This document shows, one piece after another, positions 6,142-6,563 of a DNA stretch of 6,563 bases. Made by a program: the position numbers and the translations under genes. The notes below the pieces were generated by a model. That model ran no database searches. It had not been told where the DNA came from and saw nothing but the letters and a program-made list of their open reading frames with translations. How positions within the stretch are numbered: the stretch's first letter is position 1; each line of letters opens with the position of its first letter. Source of the stretch: Alphaproteobacteria bacterium (GTDB taxonomy: Bacteria > Pseudomonadota > Alphaproteobacteria > DSM-16000 > Inquilinaceae); contig JAJUFW010000174.1 in NCBI GenBank assembly GCA_029263555.1, positions 1 to 6,563 of the forward strand. The letters run 5' to 3'.

Positions 6142-6563
6142 ATGGCGGCACCGCTCATCGAGCTGAGTCAGCTCCGGCGGACCTTTCCCGCCGGCGAAGG
6201 CGAGGTGTCGGTCCTCAAGGGCATCGACCTCACGATCGAGGCCGGCGAGATGGTCGCCATCGTCGGCGCGTCGGGGTCGGGCAAGTCGACCCTGATGAAC
6301 ATCCTGGGCTGTCTCGACCGCCCGACCTCGGGCAGCTATCGCATCCTCGGGAAGGAAACCGCGGAGCTCGACGCCGACCGGCTGGCCGAGCTGCGGCGCG
6401 AGCATTTCGGCTTCATCTTCCAACGCTACCCTCTGCTTTCGGAGCTGACCGCGCTCGCCAATGTCCAGCTTCCGGCCGTCTATTCGGGCCTGCCGCCGGC
6501 CGACCGGGAGGCCCGCGCCGGAAAGCTGCTGGCCCGGCTGGGCATGGCGGACCGCACCGGTCA
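6142..6563 (+). CDS. macB: MacB-like ABC ATPase/permease, N-terminal part of nucleotide-binding domain only
   Basis: Inner-membrane energy source of the pump. Full-length MacB has an N-terminal ATPase domain, a four-helix membrane domain and a large periplasmic domain. Only 140 codons fall in the window and the frame is open to its end. Visible: the aromatic A-loop residue F15, AGEMVAIVGASGSGKSTLMN (34-53) with Walker A at 42-50, ILGCLDRPTSG (54-64), and RREHFGFIFQRY (85-96) with Q-loop Q94. The ILGCLD, RREHFGFIFQRY and LPAVYSG (about 112-118) blocks are characteristic of MacB and the related LolD branch. Immediate co-transcription with a MacA-type adaptor favours MacB over LolD or a two-component FtsX-type exporter. 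Signature, Walker B and membrane parts lie beyond the edge, so integrity and fusion to the permease cannot be seen. It starts 4 bp after the macA stop with no strong Shine-Dalgarno, suggesting translational coupling. Confidence 0.94.
   Translation, partial: MAAPLIELSQLRRTFPAGEGEVSVLKGIDLTIEAGEMVAIVGASGSGKSTLMNILGCLDRPTSGSYRILGKETAELDADRLAELRREHFGFIFQRYPLLSELTALANVQLPAVYSGLPPADREARAGKLLARLGMADRTG

Noticed and set aside
6142..6563. The final gene as LolD (lipoprotein release ATPase)
   Set aside because: The NBD is similar, but the gene directly follows a MacA-type adaptor and an outer-membrane channel gene, which fits MacB; the missing C-terminus would settle it.

Overview
The window is GC-rich DNA with strong G/C preference at third codon positions. 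It reads as a chromosomal segment of a high-GC Gram-negative bacterium. A lipid-anchored outer-membrane efflux factor and a MacAB-type pump require two membranes, and the gene style fits an alphaproteobacterium. That taxonomic guess is an inference from base composition and gene families, not from a marker gene.

Layout: two divergent operons share one control region of about 280 bp (3042-3321). Leftward (minus strand) is an ABC uptake system of the BMP (PnrA/BmpA) type. It runs from a secreted substrate-binding protein (1989-3041) to a double-domain ATPase (428-1972) and then the first membrane permease (431 to beyond base 1, cut by the window edge). The genes are 16 bp apart and then overlap by 4 bp, so they are almost certainly one transcript. 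A second permease normally follows in this family and would lie outside the window.

Rightward (plus strand) is a tripartite export pump. It comprises a NodT-family outer-membrane lipoprotein (3322-4866), a MacA-like periplasmic adaptor (4887-6137) and the start of a MacB-like ATPase/permease (6142 to the window end, truncated). Gaps are 20 bp and 4 bp. In the working model, MacB uses ATP to drive a periplasmic pumping cycle, MacA bridges the periplasm, and the lipoprotein forms the exit duct. Unlike E. coli, where macAB borrows TolC encoded elsewhere, the outer-membrane component is encoded here as first gene of the operon.

The shared intergenic region carries candidate promoters in both directions and several repeats: an 11-bp tandem repeat in the BMP leader, a 10-bp inverted repeat with a 33-nt spacer, a 5-bp inverted repeat straddling the rightward -35 box, and a TTTCGAAA palindrome. 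These are candidate regulator sites, but no regulator gene is in the window. I saw no RNA genes, CRISPR, insertion sequences or clear factor-independent terminators. All genes belong to well-known families. I found no convincing new system; the more informative points are the asymmetry of the ABC ATPase, the start-site question for the lipoprotein, and the control region.
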